Of a stretch of 26,392 nucleotides of DNA, positions 7,714 to 16,758 are shown piece after piece; within the stretch, counting starts at the first letter, position 1; each line of letters begins with the position of its first letter. The notes below the pieces were generated by a model. The model searched no databases. It was not told the origin of the DNA and saw only the letters and a list, made by a program, of their open reading frames with translations. This stretch comes from Flavobacteriales bacterium (GTDB lineage: Bacteria > Bacteroidota > Bacteroidia > Flavobacteriales > BACL11), in contig PBVH01000045.1 in NCBI GenBank assembly GCA_002728175.1, positions 12,614 to 39,005 of the forward strand, in the 5' to 3' direction. Made by a program: the position numbers and the translations under genes.

Positions 7714-8444
7714 GATAAATAATGTTTAAACATATACCATTTTTCCAAAATATTATCTCCTCCCATTAGTATATTTTTAAATTCTTTATCATCTGCATGT
7801 TGAACTAAACTTCTTCTTTGAACATTTTTAAATAACTTTTTATCATATCTACCAGGAATTAACGAAAACTGTTTATCGTAACCAAGATCTGTTGCAATTT
7901 TAATAACTTTTTTACTGAATTTTCCTTCTGGATAACATAAATCAGTGATTTTTACGGACAATAAATCTTCTAACATTTGTTTTGATTTTCTTAATTCAAA
8001 CAATAAATTTTTTTGAGATAAAATATTTAATTTTCGATGACTATGAGTATGCGATCCAATACCAACTAATGAGCTTTTATTTAGAATATTTAACTGTTCA
8101 TGATTTATGTATGGATATACATTGTTTAAATATGATGTAATAACAAAAATTGTTATAGGAACATTCAACCTTTCTATTATAAAAAAATTATTGTACGTTC
8201 CAAGAAATGCATCGTCGAAGGTGATTTGAATTTGATTTTCAGGTTTTGTTATGTTTTTTACAATTTCAAATCCCATATCCCTAATGATATTTATATGTCT
8301 AGTAAACTGATTGATTGATGTTGACATGTTAGTATATTTTATGTCATCATGAATATCGTGATAAACTAAAACCTTACTATATTTTTTGGTTTTTTGTTTA
8401 GCAAAATATACTATTTTTCGTCTAATTGCCGCTCCTATTTTCAT
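7710..8444 (-). CDS. Polysaccharide deacetylase (NodB / carbohydrate esterase 4)
   Basis: A 244-residue protein with a NodB-type deacetylase domain from about 24 to 230. The metal-binding triad is visible: Asp77-Asp78 in QITFDDAF and His132/His136 in GIGSHTHSHRKLN. CYPEGKFS (170-177) fits the third motif. There is no signal peptide or membrane anchor, so it may act in the cytoplasm on a sugar nucleotide or lipid-linked intermediate, removing an N- or O-acetyl group. The ATG lies 23 bases inside the preceding GT4 gene; no later ATG keeps the domain start (the next is codon 40), so this long overlap is accepted. The end overlaps the next GT4 by 4 bases. The substrate is likely an acetylated amino sugar of the operon's polymer, by context only. 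Confidence 0.85.
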   Translation of the reverse strand: MKIGAAIRRKIVYFAKQKTKKYSKVLVYHDIHDDIKYTNMSTSINQFTRHINIIRDMGFEIVKNITKPENQIQITFDDAFLGTYNNFFIIERLNVPITIFVITSYLNNVYPYINHEQLNILNKSSLVGIGSHTHSHRKLNILSQKNLLFELRKSKQMLEDLLSVKITDLCYPEGKFSKKVIKIATDLGYDKQFSLIPGRYDKKLFKNVQRRSLVQHADDKEFKNILMGGDNILEKWYMFKHYLS

Positions 8445-9492
8445 CTCTTATTTTATCAATAAATTTATTTAAACAATTAATATACAAATCATAATTCCAA
8501 TAATTTTTCATTAAATCATGTGCGTTTTTAGAATATGTACTTAACAAATGCTTGCTTTTAAAAAAATCTAGCATCTTATCTCCGAGTTGCTTATCATTTT
8601 TAACAATAAAACCAGTTTTTTTATTATCCAACAAATCCCACACTGATCCAACTTCACACCTTGCAATAACAGGTAGTGAAGATGATAATGCCTCATTTAC
8701 AACTAAGCCCCAAGGCTCAAAATAAGAAGGACATACCAATACACTAGCTTCTTTAAATTCTTTTACTAATTCATCATCAAACAACTTACCAATTATCTTA
8801 ACTTTATCTGATGAATATTTACTTATTAAATAATCATATAATGGACCACCTCCAATTACTTTTAAAATTGCTTTTTTATCTTTAAATTGATAATTAAATA
8901 CATTAATTAAAGATTCAATATTTTTTCTTTTAATTAACCTTCCAACAAACAAAAAAATAAATTCCTTTTTATTTACGATATTTTTTGGATAAAACTTAAA
9001 GTTATTTACCATCAGTGGCATTAAAAAAATATTCTTTTCTCTCATGCCATAAAATCTAAATAAATCTTTATGAGTATAATTACCTGCTGCTAATCCATAA
9101 ACATATTTCTTTTTAAAAATATAAGACAAATAAATTCTCTTAACAAATCGTTTTATAATATTTTCTGGAATAATTAACTGAGTATCTGACTCAATTGCAA
9201 TTTTAGCTTTTTTAAAACCGAACAATTTTAATAACATAGTTAAAATAAAAGCATGATTATTATAAGAATTGAATATAACAATATCATAATTATTTAGCAC
9301 TCTAATAATAAGTTTAAGATACTTAAAAAAAGAGAGTCTATCTAAAAAAATATTTTCACTAACATTTATATTTGTTTTAGCCTCACTTTTAGATTTTAAA
9401 AAACAAAAATCTATTTTGAATGGATTATAAACATATTTTATTAAATCTAATGTATATGAAGCTGGCTCAGTAAAAAAGCAATATATTTTCAT
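8422..9492 (-). CDS. GT4-family glycosyltransferase
   Basis: A 356-residue GT-B enzyme. The N-terminal half (MKIYCFFTEPASYTLDLIKY) is divergent. The C-terminal half is typical GT4: FIFLFVGRLIKRKNIESL (about 178-195), then VIGGGPLYDYL, then SYFEPWGLVVNEALSSSLPV with the paired glutamates Glu259 and Glu267. It overlaps the acyltransferase gene by 4 bases and the deacetylase gene by 23 bases. It is one of four GT4 enzymes in the operon, each low in resemblance to the others outside the donor motifs, which suggests several different linkages in one repeat unit. Specificity cannot be assigned. Confidence 0.87.
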   Translation of the reverse strand: MKIYCFFTEPASYTLDLIKYVYNPFKIDFCFLKSKSEAKTNINVSENIFLDRLSFFKYLKLIIRVLNNYDIVIFNSYNNHAFILTMLLKLFGFKKAKIAIESDTQLIIPENIIKRFVKRIYLSYIFKKKYVYGLAAGNYTHKDLFRFYGMREKNIFLMPLMVNNFKFYPKNIVNKKEFIFLFVGRLIKRKNIESLINVFNYQFKDKKAILKVIGGGPLYDYLISKYSSDKVKIIGKLFDDELVKEFKEASVLVCPSYFEPWGLVVNEALSSSLPVIARCEVGSVWDLLDNKKTGFIVKNDKQLGDKMLDFFKSKHLLSTYSKNAHDLMKNYWNYDLYINCLNKFIDKIRDENRSGN

Positions 9493-10514
9493 CTATTAAT
9501 TATCTTATATACTTTTCGTATAAAATTTAAAATCATATTTTTTATCTTAAAATAAAATAAATCTAAATTGCTAAAAAATATATATATATGCTGTAAGTTT
9601 TCAATTTTTGGCTTAAAATTATTTAACTTATAAAAATAATCTCCTCTTCCAAAGTGAATATTAACATCTTTTTTTGATGACATTTTTGAGATGAACTTAA
9701 TATAATTAAATATATTTATCATTTTTGAGCTATCATACATATCAATCCAAAACAAATAATTATTGTCTTTTTTCAAAACAAAAGATATAGCTTGAACACA
9801 ATAATCATTCTTTATCATACTTATTATAAGTTCATTATTAATGTATAATAATTCAATTAATTTTAAGATTTTTAAATTTAAAAATGAAGTTTTTCTTTTT
9901 CTAGCATTAATCATCTTATTTCTAAGTGTATTTATTTCATTTATTGGAAAAGCATAATTACTAGCTGATAAAACTAAATGAATACTGTTTATATGCTTTT
10001 TAGCTATCCTCCTAAATTCGCTTTTTTGCTTTGATTTTAAAATCAAATGATTTTGAGGGAAATTTCCCTTTTTTAAATTAATATAAGAAAAAAATGATTG
10101 ATGTTTCTTTACATAATTATATTCGTTTAAATCAATTGTTTTCAACAAGTGAGAGTTTTTATTTAAATTAATAAAGCTGTATGAATTGATAAAATTAAGT
10201 GATTTTAATATACTATTAAATTCAATTTTTTTAGTTACCAAAATATCACAAAAATCTGTATGAATATCATTAATAAATCTTAATCTTTTTAATTTATCGA
10301 TATAAAAAGGGCAAATAGCAACTATTGTTTTCTCATGATAAACTAATATGATATTTAATTTATTAAAACTATCTTCAAATAATATATTTTTCCAAGCATA
10401 AAAATTATAATGAAATGACTGAAAAAAAGTATAATTACCTATATCATATATCTTATTCCATTTAGATTCAATCTCTGAAAACTTATTTATATTATCTATA
10501 ATTTCAATTTTCAT
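9489..10514 (-). CDS. CelD/BcsL-like GNAT acyltransferase
   Basis: A 341-residue protein that resembles the FemAB/CelD-type double-GNAT proteins (Acetyltransf_6 family) common in polysaccharide clusters. The N-terminal half has the family opening (ESKWNKIYDI, FFQSFHYNFYAWKN, then IVAICPFYI). The second half carries SKQKSEFRRIAKK (about 161-173), NDYCVQAISFVLKKDN (about 236-251) and the C-terminal HFGRGDYFYKLNNFKP (about 287-302), which matches the conserved GxGDxxYK-like end of the fold. No signal peptide is seen. The role would be transfer of an acyl or aminoacyl group to a sugar of the repeat unit, but neither acyl donor nor acceptor can be read. It overlaps the Wzy gene by 11 bases and the GT4 by 4. 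Confidence 0.7.
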   Translation of the reverse strand: MKIEIIDNINKFSEIESKWNKIYDIGNYTFFQSFHYNFYAWKNILFEDSFNKLNIILVYHEKTIVAICPFYIDKLKRLRFINDIHTDFCDILVTKKIEFNSILKSLNFINSYSFINLNKNSHLLKTIDLNEYNYVKKHQSFFSYINLKKGNFPQNHLILKSKQKSEFRRIAKKHINSIHLVLSASNYAFPINEINTLRNKMINARKRKTSFLNLKILKLIELLYINNELIISMIKNDYCVQAISFVLKKDNNYLFWIDMYDSSKMINIFNYIKFISKMSSKKDVNIHFGRGDYFYKLNNFKPKIENLQHIYIFFSNLDLFYFKIKNMILNFIRKVYKIINR

Positions 10515-11646
10515 TTACAATTCTTTTTTTATGAAATATTAAAAAGACTAATGAAAACCAAAACAAAATAGTTTGAAATTCATTAATTCCTGTAATCATA
10601 GTTTCATAAATAGACGCTATTAAAGTTGATAAAATTATGTACAAGTTTACTTTAACTATATTATCACTGTAACTTTTAAAAAAATAAAAGAGAGAAATAC
10701 AATACTTAAAAATTAATAAAAGAATTATTGATCCAAAAATCATACCATATTGAATAAATAAAGATATATATCCATTATGCGCTGTTAAGCTTCTACCTAA
10801 ACCCTTTTCGAAATAAGGGATATACTCAGTTTCACCAGAATATTTATCTAAACCAAAGCCAAAAAGCGGTTTTGAAAGAATATTTTGAATACCATAATTC
10901 CAATTATCTAATCTTGAGCTAAAGACAGTTCTTTCAGAAAATCTATTTATACTAGTATTTAAATCTAATTGAGAAATAGAATAATGTAAAATTATGGCTA
11001 ACAAAGAATAAAGGACGTTTTTAAATGAAAAACCAAACTTTATGATAAAAGCTAATGGAACTATAATTAAAATACCTCTAGAACCAGTTAATAAAGAAAT
11101 TATAAGAAATAGGCTCATCATCAAAATATCTATTCGCTTATATTTATTAATAGTAATTAATACTATTGCAAATCCAACAGAACTAAATGATGCAAGCATA
11201 TTAGGATTCCAAATTAGACCTTTGTATCTACCTGAGAAAAAATCAAAGTTACCAAGCAAACAAACTAACATTAGTACAAATAAAGATAATGAAAGATGCC
11301 TAAAAAAATTTGTATTATAATAATTATAATTATAATAAATACTTCCAGCAATTATACTAAACTGAACAAATCTTGCTAATAAAAACTTTAATGCTTCATA
11401 ATCTCCAAAAGTGTGAAAACAAAAAAAATAAATTAAATTAATTAGATTGATTAAAAAGAAAATTAAAAATGTTTTGTTTAAGATTACATCTCTAAAAAAG
11501 CTAGCGTTAATTAATATTAAAATACCATATGTTGACATTAACACTAGAAAAATCAAATTACCCAAAACAAAAGTCGACTCAATGGATAAAAAAATTGTAT
11601 TTATTAAGTATAAAACAATACCGTATTTCAATAAAAATTTAATCAT
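10504..11646 (-). CDS. wzy: O-antigen polymerase / ligase family membrane protein (Wzy-like)
   Basis: A 380-residue very hydrophobic protein with about ten to twelve predicted membrane helices. The Wzy_C/O-antigen-ligase pattern is seen: a conserved LLTGSRGILI near 185-194, then a large periplasmic loop with KPLFGFGLDKYS (about 259-270) and TAHNGYISLFIQYG (about 288-301) containing the family's His-Asn. In a Wzx/Wzy-type cluster with one such gene, the expected job is to polymerise lipid-linked repeat units on the periplasmic face. A ligase role (WaaL) is less likely, because the cluster also has Wza- and Wzc-like genes. It overlaps the flippase gene by 4 bases and the acyltransferase gene by 11. 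The name is by role and context, as Wzy sequences are poorly conserved. Confidence 0.78.
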   Translation of the reverse strand: MIKFLLKYGIVLYLINTIFLSIESTFVLGNLIFLVLMSTYGILILINASFFRDVILNKTFLIFFLINLINLIYFFCFHTFGDYEALKFLLARFVQFSIIAGSIYYNYNYYNTNFFRHLSLSLFVLMLVCLLGNFDFFSGRYKGLIWNPNMLASFSSVGFAIVLITINKYKRIDILMMSLFLIISLLTGSRGILIIVPLAFIIKFGFSFKNVLYSLLAIILHYSISQLDLNTSINRFSERTVFSSRLDNWNYGIQNILSKPLFGFGLDKYSGETEYIPYFEKGLGRSLTAHNGYISLFIQYGMIFGSIILLLIFKYCISLFYFFKSYSDNIVKVNLYIILSTLIASIYETMITGINEFQTILFWFSLVFLIFHKKRIVNEN

Positions 11647-13097
11647 CTAGAAAAAATATTTAAATAAATTTTTTTTATCAATTTATAAAAAATAGCGAAA
11701 TAGAAAAAGTATACGCAAATTGGGATAATTACATAATGAATTAAATTAAAATTATATGAAAAATTAGCTGAGAAATAAATTAGTACTAAACTAACAAAAA
11801 TTAAAATACTTAAATTTTTACTAAAGGGTGAAATTTGTAAATATTTTTTGATTAAGTATAATTGAGCAATATTAATATAAAACATGAAGGTAACAAATAA
11901 AATCACCATAGATATCAATCCATAGATATCTATTAAATAAAAAGCAGAAATAATTATTAATACTGCTTTAATAGTTTGAATTTTTAGCTCTTTATCCTCT
12001 AAACCTGCCATAATCATAATCATTCCAGAGCTACCTGAGATCAAAGTAATAATTCTTCCTAGCATCAAAATATATAAAAGTATAGAATATTGGATTAAAT
12101 TACCAGTGTTATCATATAGATACAATATATCATTTGCAAACAAAATAATTAAAACTACGAATGGCAATGTAAAAAAATTAACAATAAATGTAATCTGCTT
12201 ATAAATAGATGACAACTTACTAATATTTTTTTCTTTGTATAATTTAGTAATTGCAGGTGCAAAAATTTTATTGATATTTTTCACAATAAACATAGTAACT
12301 CCAGTAACAGTTAATAAAATACTATATACCCCAATTTGGTCGGGGCTTAATTTAATGCTAATAATTAAAGAAAGAGACTGAGCAGAAAAAAAAGAAATTA
12401 ATGAATTTATATACATTTTTTTTCCATATAAAACCACATTTTTATCCAAATTAGTTTGATTTTCAATTGTAGAAAAAATAGAAAATTCATTTTTATTGAA
12501 AATATAAAATAAAAATATCAGTATTACAGTTGAAACAAATAGTTCTATTAAGATAAAGTAAACGATATTACTTGTATACTGAAAAATCAAAAATGTTAAG
12601 ACAGCTCGAATTGGTACTGAAAATAATGTATTGTAAATAACAATTTCTTTAATTTTAAAAACTGATCGATATAATGAGATTATTACACTTGTAAAAATTG
12701 ATATTGGAACATTAATTGATACTAAAAATAAAATTAATGAAAAATCATCTATCTTTAAATAAACATATGTATCTAAAATTGGGGAAAAAAACCAACTAAG
12801 CAACAAAAAGAAAACTGTCACTAATATTATATACCTTATTATTTTGTGTAATAAATTCCTTGCTTTAGTAATATTATCATCAAAATAATTTGGTAAATAC
12901 TTAATAATTACCCAAGGTATACCTAGAGAAAGTAAAGTGTCAAAAAATGATGCAAAAGTTTGAGCTGAAACATACTTGCCCCATAAATCTACCCCAACAA
13001 TATTAATTAAATAAATTTTGACTAAAAAACCAATCAAAAAACCAAAAGCAGAGCCTAAAATTCCCCAGTTTGCTTGTCTCAAAATTAATTTAAGCAT
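11643..13097 (-). CDS. wzx: Oligosaccharide-lipid flippase (Wzx-like, MOP superfamily)
   Basis: A 484-residue integral membrane protein with about twelve to fourteen hydrophobic helices. The N-terminal run is LKLILRQANWGILGSAFGF, then VKIYLINIVGVDLWGKYVSA, the classic opening of polysaccharide-biosynthesis flippases, in which a first helix is followed by a G-x-x-x-G-Y/K segment. DQIGVYSILLTVTGV in the middle marks the start of the second repeat half. It moves undecaprenyl-diphosphate-linked repeat units from the cytoplasmic to the periplasmic face. The ATG overlaps the sulfotransferase stop by 1 base (TAATG), and the stop overlaps the Wzy gene by 4. It is the only flippase in the operon. Confidence 0.87.
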   Translation of the reverse strand: MLKLILRQANWGILGSAFGFLIGFLVKIYLINIVGVDLWGKYVSAQTFASFFDTLLSLGIPWVIIKYLPNYFDDNITKARNLLHKIIRYIILVTVFFLLLSWFFSPILDTYVYLKIDDFSLILFLVSINVPISIFTSVIISLYRSVFKIKEIVIYNTLFSVPIRAVLTFLIFQYTSNIVYFILIELFVSTVILIFLFYIFNKNEFSIFSTIENQTNLDKNVVLYGKKMYINSLISFFSAQSLSLIISIKLSPDQIGVYSILLTVTGVTMFIVKNINKIFAPAITKLYKEKNISKLSSIYKQITFIVNFFTLPFVVLIILFANDILYLYDNTGNLIQYSILLYILMLGRIITLISGSSGMIMIMAGLEDKELKIQTIKAVLIIISAFYLIDIYGLISMVILFVTFMFYINIAQLYLIKKYLQISPFSKNLSILIFVSLVLIYFSANFSYNFNLIHYVIIPICVYFFYFAIFYKLIKKIYLNIFSR

Positions 13098-13765
13098 TAT
13101 TTATAGTTAAATATTTCAAAATCTCTTCTATACATTTTATAAACAATCTCTTTCATTTCATTCGTGTAAATCTTATCACATTTATGTTTAGCTTTACCTT
13201 TATTTAAATGTGGTAAAATAATATCTTTATTAATTAGTTTTGAGAGTTGAGATAAATCCTTATCTAAATTTTCGTATTTCCCAATAAAATCAACAATAAT
13301 TTCACCATAATCATTACAAATAAATTCACTCTGGTGTTTAAAGTGTACGATTTCATTTACTATTTGGTTATTTAAGCCGTTAAAAATAAAATCTTCAAAA
13401 TTTTTATAACCAATTAAGTGTTGTTTATAAGCATTTTGATCATGAATGTTCATACCACCAGTTTGTAAAAATTTATAAGCTGAATAAAGTCTGTCATAAG
13501 GATTTCTAACAAATGAAAAAACAAAGAACTTTTTAAATTTTTTTCCAAAAATTTTTTTGTAAAAATGAACTTTTCTATGTCCCTCATTAGAAACACTTCC
13601 ATAAATACCATTAACTAATGAAATACCTGCAGTTTTTGGAATATGAATGAAAATAGTATTGGATTTATTAAATGCGTTAATAAGAGTACCATTTCTATTT
13701 ATTTTTCTTCTTTCAGACAAAATAAATATTTTCTGTTTGATAATATTAGATATTCTCTTAATCAT
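13097..13765 (-). CDS. Sulfotransferase, family 2 type (carbohydrate sulfotransferase)
   Basis: A 222-residue protein that would transfer sulfate from PAPS to a sugar hydroxyl. The 5'-phosphosulfate loop is FIHIPKTAG (about 39-47), and the 3'-phosphate-binding segment is SFVRNPYDRLYSAYKFL (about 84-100). The IPKTAG form and the FVRNPYDR spacing point to the Sulfotransfer_2 group (HNK-1/heparan 2-O type), unlike the other two sulfotransferases of this operon. GKYENLDKDLSQL (about 162-174) is a further family-like segment. There is no signal peptide or membrane segment, so it acts in the cytoplasm, before the flippase step. It overlaps the upstream GT4 by 8 bases and the flippase by 1. The sugar acceptor is unknown. 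Confidence 0.85.
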   Translation of the reverse strand: MIKRISNIIKQKIFILSERRKINRNGTLINAFNKSNTIFIHIPKTAGISLVNGIYGSVSNEGHRKVHFYKKIFGKKFKKFFVFSFVRNPYDRLYSAYKFLQTGGMNIHDQNAYKQHLIGYKNFEDFIFNGLNNQIVNEIVHFKHQSEFICNDYGEIIVDFIGKYENLDKDLSQLSKLINKDIILPHLNKGKAKHKCDKIYTNEMKEIVYKMYRRDFEIFNYK

Positions 13766-14903
13766 TTATAATTACATCATTAATGAATTTATCTACTAAG
13801 TTATCTATTTTGTAGTTCTTGTCAAAAACAAAATGTCTCTTAGAGTTCATGTTTTTCAAAATACATTCAACTAAAGAGCTAACTTCTTTAGCATTTGCAA
13901 GTGAATAAATTTTATCTTTACTTTGAAGGAGTTCAGAAATACCTTGACCCTTAATTGCTATAAATGGTGTATTTGTTGCCCAGGCTTCCATATAAACGCA
14001 TCCTAAAGCTTCATAATAAGATGGGAGTACAAATAAATCAATCTCATTATAAAATAGATTTAAATGCTCGTGAGGCATTTCCGATTCAAAAGAGATAATA
14101 TTAGTTAAATTATTTTTAACTACATAGTTATAACATTCTGATAATGTTGGGCCAGTACCTACTAATCTTAAACATAAATTATTATTTTTTTTATGTAATA
14201 ATTCTACAGCTTTAATCAGTAAAATATGATCTTTTAACTTCCAAAAATTAGCTACACATCCTATTGTATATTTTTTATTTTTTTCAACTTTTATTTTATA
14301 AAATTTTTTTGTGTCAACTCCATTATAAAAAACATATTCTGATTTTGGTTGGTATTTAGGAAACTTATATAATTGATTTAATACTAATTTTGAAACTCCT
14401 ATATTATAGTCAAATTTATTTAGCTCTAGAATTGATTTGTACTTCAAATATCTTCTTTGCAATGTTCTAAAAAACTTAAATCTACAATTGTTAAGCTGAA
14501 TAACGTCTAGGCCATGATGCTGAATAATTTTTTTAACTCCTTCACAATCTTTAATTGAATTAGCAATATAGGCAGAGGGGTACGCTACATGAGCATGTAT
14601 TATATCAATATTGATAATATTATTTTTATTTAAAAAATGATTAAATCTATAATCATTCACAGTTTTAAAAATACCAGGAAAAATAAAAAATGGAATATCA
14701 ATTAACTTGAAGATATAAACATCAAAATTTTTAAAATTATAATTTTTTTCTCTAGAAAATATTGAAACTAATTTTACAATCTTTATCTTTATGTTTTTCT
14801 TTCTTCTAATTTGATTAAGTTGATCATAAATATAAATTCCTTTATGATTAGATGATGAAGGAAAAAATGGTGTTATAACTAAGTATGTTTTGATTTCTTT
14901 CAT
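13758..14903 (-). CDS. GT4-family glycosyltransferase
   Basis: A 381-residue GT-B enzyme. N-terminal features are LVITPFFPSSSNHKGIYIYD (8-27) and DIIHAHVAYPSAYIA (about 100-114), with GLDVIQL after a His-His pair, as in many capsule GT4 enzymes. The donor half contains IGCVANFWKLKDHILLIKA (about 214-232), LRLVGTGPTLSEC and SYYEALGCVYMEAWA with Glu298 and Glu306 as the E-x7-E pair. It is soluble or peripheral. It overlaps one sulfotransferase by 1 base upstream and another by 8 bases downstream, so a glycosyltransferase sits between two sulfotransferases. Confidence 0.88.
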   Translation of the reverse strand: MKEIKTYLVITPFFPSSSNHKGIYIYDQLNQIRRKKNIKIKIVKLVSIFSREKNYNFKNFDVYIFKLIDIPFFIFPGIFKTVNDYRFNHFLNKNNIINIDIIHAHVAYPSAYIANSIKDCEGVKKIIQHHGLDVIQLNNCRFKFFRTLQRRYLKYKSILELNKFDYNIGVSKLVLNQLYKFPKYQPKSEYVFYNGVDTKKFYKIKVEKNKKYTIGCVANFWKLKDHILLIKAVELLHKKNNNLCLRLVGTGPTLSECYNYVVKNNLTNIISFESEMPHEHLNLFYNEIDLFVLPSYYEALGCVYMEAWATNTPFIAIKGQGISELLQSKDKIYSLANAKEVSSLVECILKNMNSKRHFVFDKNYKIDNLVDKFINDVIIND

Positions 14904-15721
14904 TATAATTTATATAACAAACTAAAGTCTGAAAAATTATTTTTTACAAAATTAATTGTATCAACATGCAATTCATCTCTATACTGGCCATCAACACCTG
15001 ATCGTGTAAAGTTTCCTATAAAGCTACCATCTTTAGGTGCATTTCCATATTTTTGGGAGTGATCTTTTGACATTCTTTTTATATTAGAAAAAGAGGACAA
15101 ACTAATTGATTTATTAATTAACTCTTCATCGATATTCAATTCTAGAAAAATAACAAGTGACTTAAGTTCATGAAAACAGTTAGTTTTTAAATTTGAATAA
15201 TTCACAATATAATCAGCTTTATTTACAGATTTTTCATAAAATTTTTTCCAATGTAAAAATTTAGTCCTAACATAATAGTCAATATTGTGCAAATTTTTTA
15301 TTTCATCTTTACTGTCGTTTGGAAAAGGTACAACTCTATCTCTATAAAAATAATATGCAGAAACTAAAGTATCTAAAGGATTTCTATGAATAAATATTTT
15401 AAAATCAAATAAATCATATGGCTTTTTATAAATTGCATGTGTTCTATAAAAAAATGGGAAACCTTCTTTAGGAAGATTAGTAGTTGCTCTATCCATTATA
15501 TTATTTTGTAATAAATTTAATTCTTCATAAGTTAAAGTTTTATAGTAATTTTTATCTAACAAAAGATTTAAATAATTAAATAATAAAAATCTTAGCCATG
15601 TATTGCCACTTTTTGGATATCCAAATAATAATATTTTCTTTTCATCATAAGATGATAAAAAACTTTTAAGTTTATTATATACATTCCACCAATAATATTG
15701 GTCCTTTAAATATTCTATCAT
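14903..15721 (-). CDS. Sulfotransferase (PAPS-dependent, Sulfotransfer_1 type)
   Basis: A 272-residue protein starting MIEYLKDQYYWW. The PAPS loop is GYPKSGNTW (about 34-42), the 3'-phosphate segment is FIHRNPLDTLVSAY (about 109-122), and the C-terminal substrate/PAPS loop FIGNFTRSGVDGQYRD (about 234-249) matches the usual RKG...GDW region in position. A GTG at 15748 would lengthen it by nine residues, but the ATG at 15721 forms an ATGA overlap with the upstream GT4 stop, the junction type used elsewhere in the operon, so I chose the ATG. No signal peptide is seen. It should sulfate an intermediate in the cytoplasm. The acceptor, sugar or otherwise, is not determined by sequence. Confidence 0.87.
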   Translation of the reverse strand: MIEYLKDQYYWWNVYNKLKSFLSSYDEKKILLFGYPKSGNTWLRFLLFNYLNLLLDKNYYKTLTYEELNLLQNNIMDRATTNLPKEGFPFFYRTHAIYKKPYDLFDFKIFIHRNPLDTLVSAYYFYRDRVVPFPNDSKDEIKNLHNIDYYVRTKFLHWKKFYEKSVNKADYIVNYSNLKTNCFHELKSLVIFLELNIDEELINKSISLSSFSNIKRMSKDHSQKYGNAPKDGSFIGNFTRSGVDGQYRDELHVDTINFVKNNFSDFSLLYKL

Positions 15722-16758
15722 AATAATGAATCTATTTCTAATTCCCACTTTTTAATTTGAATATTCCAATCAAATTCTTTGGAAAGTTCATATGCTGCTA
15801 TTGAATTATCATGCAATAGTTTTGGTGATCTTATTAGTTCATGAATTTTTTTAATGACTTCTTTTTTATTTTTTAAAACAAATCCATTATGATTAGTTTG
15901 AATAATATCCTGCATCCCATAGTTATTATAAACAATTGAAGGAACTGATGCAGCTGCAGCTTCTAATATAACTTTAGGAAATCCTTCAGATTTAGAAAGA
16001 AGTATATTCAAATCCATATTGATTAGTATATTTGAAATTTCACTATTGTTAATATGATCGTATAAGATTACATTTTTTGAAGAATATTTTAAGATATCAG
16101 ATTTCAATGGGCCTGACCCAATGATATGAAAGTTTAGATCATCAAATTCTTTAGCTATATCTATTAATTCAATAATTCTCTTACGTTTAATTAATGAGCC
16201 AATAAAAATAATATTTCTAAGCTTTTTTATTTTTCTTTTATTGGTAAAAATCTTTCTATCTACTCCTAAAAAAAGTGGTTTTTTATTTAATTGGATACCA
16301 CAGTCAGTATTACTAGAAATATGATTTGTTATACCATATATATTTGGTATTAAACTAAAATATTTTAACATCTTTTGTTTTGAACCAAAACTATCAATCA
16401 TTGATTTATATTTTAAATCACAAATATTTCCTTCTATTGTAGTGAAGACTTTTTTGTTGAAAATTTTTGCAATTTTCAAAACTAAAATAGGAGTTGAATG
16501 ATGTTTAGGCAAATATGACAAATCAGACCACATAATTCCATAAAGAAAAGCAAAAAAGTTAGATAGAATATATATTGATTTGTATACTGTAATATATGAA
16601 ATTTCTGAATTTAATTTTTGGTATTCTTTTAAACTAACTTTGAGTGTTTTGATTACATATTTTTCTTTATCAAGATATGATGCTAATGATTTGCAATTTA
16701 TGTTCTGTGCATTATTAATATTTACATACGCTCCCAAAAATATTTTTTTCTTTCTCAT
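15718..16758 (-). CDS. GT4-family glycosyltransferase
   Basis: A 346-residue GT-B glycosyltransferase. The N-terminal half opens KKIFLGAYVNINNAQNINCK (4-23) and has one hydrophobic patch at about 59-76. The donor half shows RNIIFIGSLIKRKRIIELI (about 181-199), HIIGSGPLKSDIL and SEGFPKVILEAAAASVPSIV with Glu258 and Glu266. It is slightly shorter than the other GT4 enzymes here. It overlaps the HP-motif GT-B gene by 4 bases upstream and the sulfotransferase by 4 downstream (both ATGA). Donor sugar unknown. Confidence 0.86.
   Translation of the reverse strand: MRKKKIFLGAYVNINNAQNINCKSLASYLDKEKYVIKTLKVSLKEYQKLNSEISYITVYKSIYILSNFFAFLYGIMWSDLSYLPKHHSTPILVLKIAKIFNKKVFTTIEGNICDLKYKSMIDSFGSKQKMLKYFSLIPNIYGITNHISSNTDCGIQLNKKPLFLGVDRKIFTNKRKIKKLRNIIFIGSLIKRKRIIELIDIAKEFDDLNFHIIGSGPLKSDILKYSSKNVILYDHINNSEISNILINMDLNILLSKSEGFPKVILEAAAASVPSIVYNNYGMQDIIQTNHNGFVLKNKKEVIKKIHELIRSPKLLHDNSIAAYELSKEFDWNIQIKKWELEIDSLL

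Noticed and set aside
8422..8444. The 23-base overlap between the GT4 and deacetylase genes as evidence of a frameshift or gene fusion
   Set aside because: Both proteins have complete domains and natural ends; the deacetylase simply starts inside the preceding gene.
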